The notes under the pieces: model-generated | What the model was told of the DNA's origin: nothing | Databases searched by the model: none | Seen by the model: only the letters and a program-made list of their open reading frames with translations | Program-made: the position numbers and the translations under genes | Part shown: piece by piece, positions 13,187 to 13,632 of the stretch | Position numbering within the stretch: position 1 is the stretch's first letter | Layout: each line of letters begins with the position of its first letter | Origin: an uncultured Ruminococcus sp. | Lineage (GTDB): Bacteria > Bacillota_A > Clostridia > Oscillospirales > Ruminococcaceae | Assembly (NCBI GenBank): GCA_900315975.1 | Contig: ONBA01000054.1 | Span: 1 to 13,632 of the forward strand | Length of the DNA: 13,632 nt | Reading direction: 5' to 3'

Positions 13187-13632
13187 AACATCTGCCTCCC
13201 TCCAAATTATTCAATTTAAATCGACAAGTACAAAATCATATCGTACTGCGTTTGCTGGGCTGCGTGTTTCAAACCCAGACTTTTTTGAGCTCCCTTTCGG
13301 GTTGGCTCAGTGTATCTATATCACTCCTCTCATAGCGGCATTTTTGCTGCTCAGACGCCTCCCATATTCCCCTAATCATAGCCATTATCGGGGATTTTTC
13401 TCGAAAAAGACACCTGATTTTTTGGAGAACTCAAGGAAAGACACCTATGTGTTCATCGCAACAAATGCCGAAGAATCGGCGGGCACTGCCCGTCCGATGT
13501 GGAATGGCGGGCGCAAATGACGCCAGCCTTTATCCTGCTATACTATTCTCAGGGGCAAAAAATCACCTCTTTTCTCTGAATTGGTATATCAGGAAATCTG
13601 ATATAAAAGCATATTAGGATTCTCTTCTTTTA
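13187..13632. other. Non-coding, repeat-rich end of the element
   Basis: No convincing gene is present on either strand. From left to right the stretch contains: CTGGG/CCCAG (13255-13259 and 13274-13278) followed by six T; the imperfect stem GAGCTCCC/GGGTTGGCTC (13287-13308); the direct repeat AAAGACACCT at 13406-13415 and 13437-13446, 31 bases apart; GCCG-AAGAAT-CGGC (13467-13480); CGGGCA-C-TGCCCG (13480-13492); TGGCG/CGCCA (13505-13525) next to TATCCTGC (13531-13538); and TATATCAG/CTGATATA (13585-13605). This density of symmetric sites suits a transfer origin or control region. Confidence 0.55.
13467..13545. other. Candidate transfer origin (IncP/MOBP-like nick motif with inverted repeats)
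   Basis: TATCCTGC at 13531-13538 fits the IncP/T-border nick core YATCCTG|Y, with the possible cut between 13537 and 13538. It follows the inverted repeat TGGCG/CGCCA (13505-13509 and 13521-13525) and two further hairpins, in intergenic DNA of a mobile element. The 8-base core alone occurs by chance elsewhere (for example inside the esterase gene), so the call rests on the surroundings. No relaxase gene is in the window. Confidence 0.35.

Noticed and set aside
13255..13286. CTGGG/CCCAG stem plus six T as a plus-strand terminator
   Set aside because: The stem is only 5 bases with a 14-base loop, and no plus-strand gene lies upstream for it to end.
13302..13520. 72-codon plus-strand frame in the right-end region
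   Set aside because: It starts with TTG inside a hairpin, has no ribosome site, and covers direct and inverted repeats, so it looks non-coding.
1..13632. CRISPR array, rRNA genes, complete tRNA genes or insertion sequences
   Set aside because: No regularly spaced repeats, rRNA-like stretches, full tRNA cloverleaf or transposase gene were seen on reading both strands.

Overview
The window reads as a chromosome segment of a low-to-moderate GC Gram-positive anaerobe of the class Clostridia, most likely an Oscillospiraceae/Ruminococcus-type gut or rumen bacterium. Signs are the two lipoprotein signal peptides, strong AGGAGG-type ribosome sites, sigma-A promoters (TTGACA / TATAAT), an OhrR-type regulator and a clostridial large serine recombinase. 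The genus is an inference from style, not proven by a marker gene.

Left part (1-2670): a lipoprotein of the esterase-D alpha/beta hydrolase fold, with its own hairpin terminator. A 320-base AT-rich gap with a clear promoter follows, then a ChvE-type sugar-binding lipoprotein that stands alone, without ABC or permease genes, and ends in a terminator shared with the converging operon.

Centre-left (2684-4988): a tight three-gene operon on the minus strand, ohrR - thiol (glutathione-type) peroxidase - radical SAM/SPASM-like protein. It is read from a near-perfect promoter whose -10 box abuts a perfect 16-base palindrome, a probable OhrR operator. OhrR has its sensing cysteine at exactly position 15, and the peroxidase has both peroxidatic and resolving cysteines. 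The layout suggests a peroxide-inducible unit in which the radical SAM enzyme is the unexplained member.

Centre (4960-9645): a divergent, near-consensus promoter drives an McrBC-type restriction pair. McrB has a complete AAA+ motor behind an N-terminal region I do not recognise. McrC stops just before its nuclease domain and is followed by a structured non-coding stretch. Next is a polytopic O-antigen-ligase/polymerase-like (Wzy_C) protein with a large soluble insertion.

Right-centre (9653-10930): on the minus strand, a GNAT acetyltransferase and an unknown polytopic membrane protein separated by a strong terminator.

Right end (11104-13632): the end of an integrated mobile element. A 43-base fragment matches the 3' half of a tRNA (anticodon loop to CCA, apparently tRNA-Gly with anticodon TCC) and is followed by a terminator hairpin. 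It abuts a hairpin and then a large serine recombinase gene, with a small TnpW-like gene upstream of that. The last 450 bases are non-coding and rich in inverted repeats, including a candidate transfer origin with an IncP-like nick motif. The rest of the element, and presumably an intact or restored tRNA, should lie beyond the right edge.
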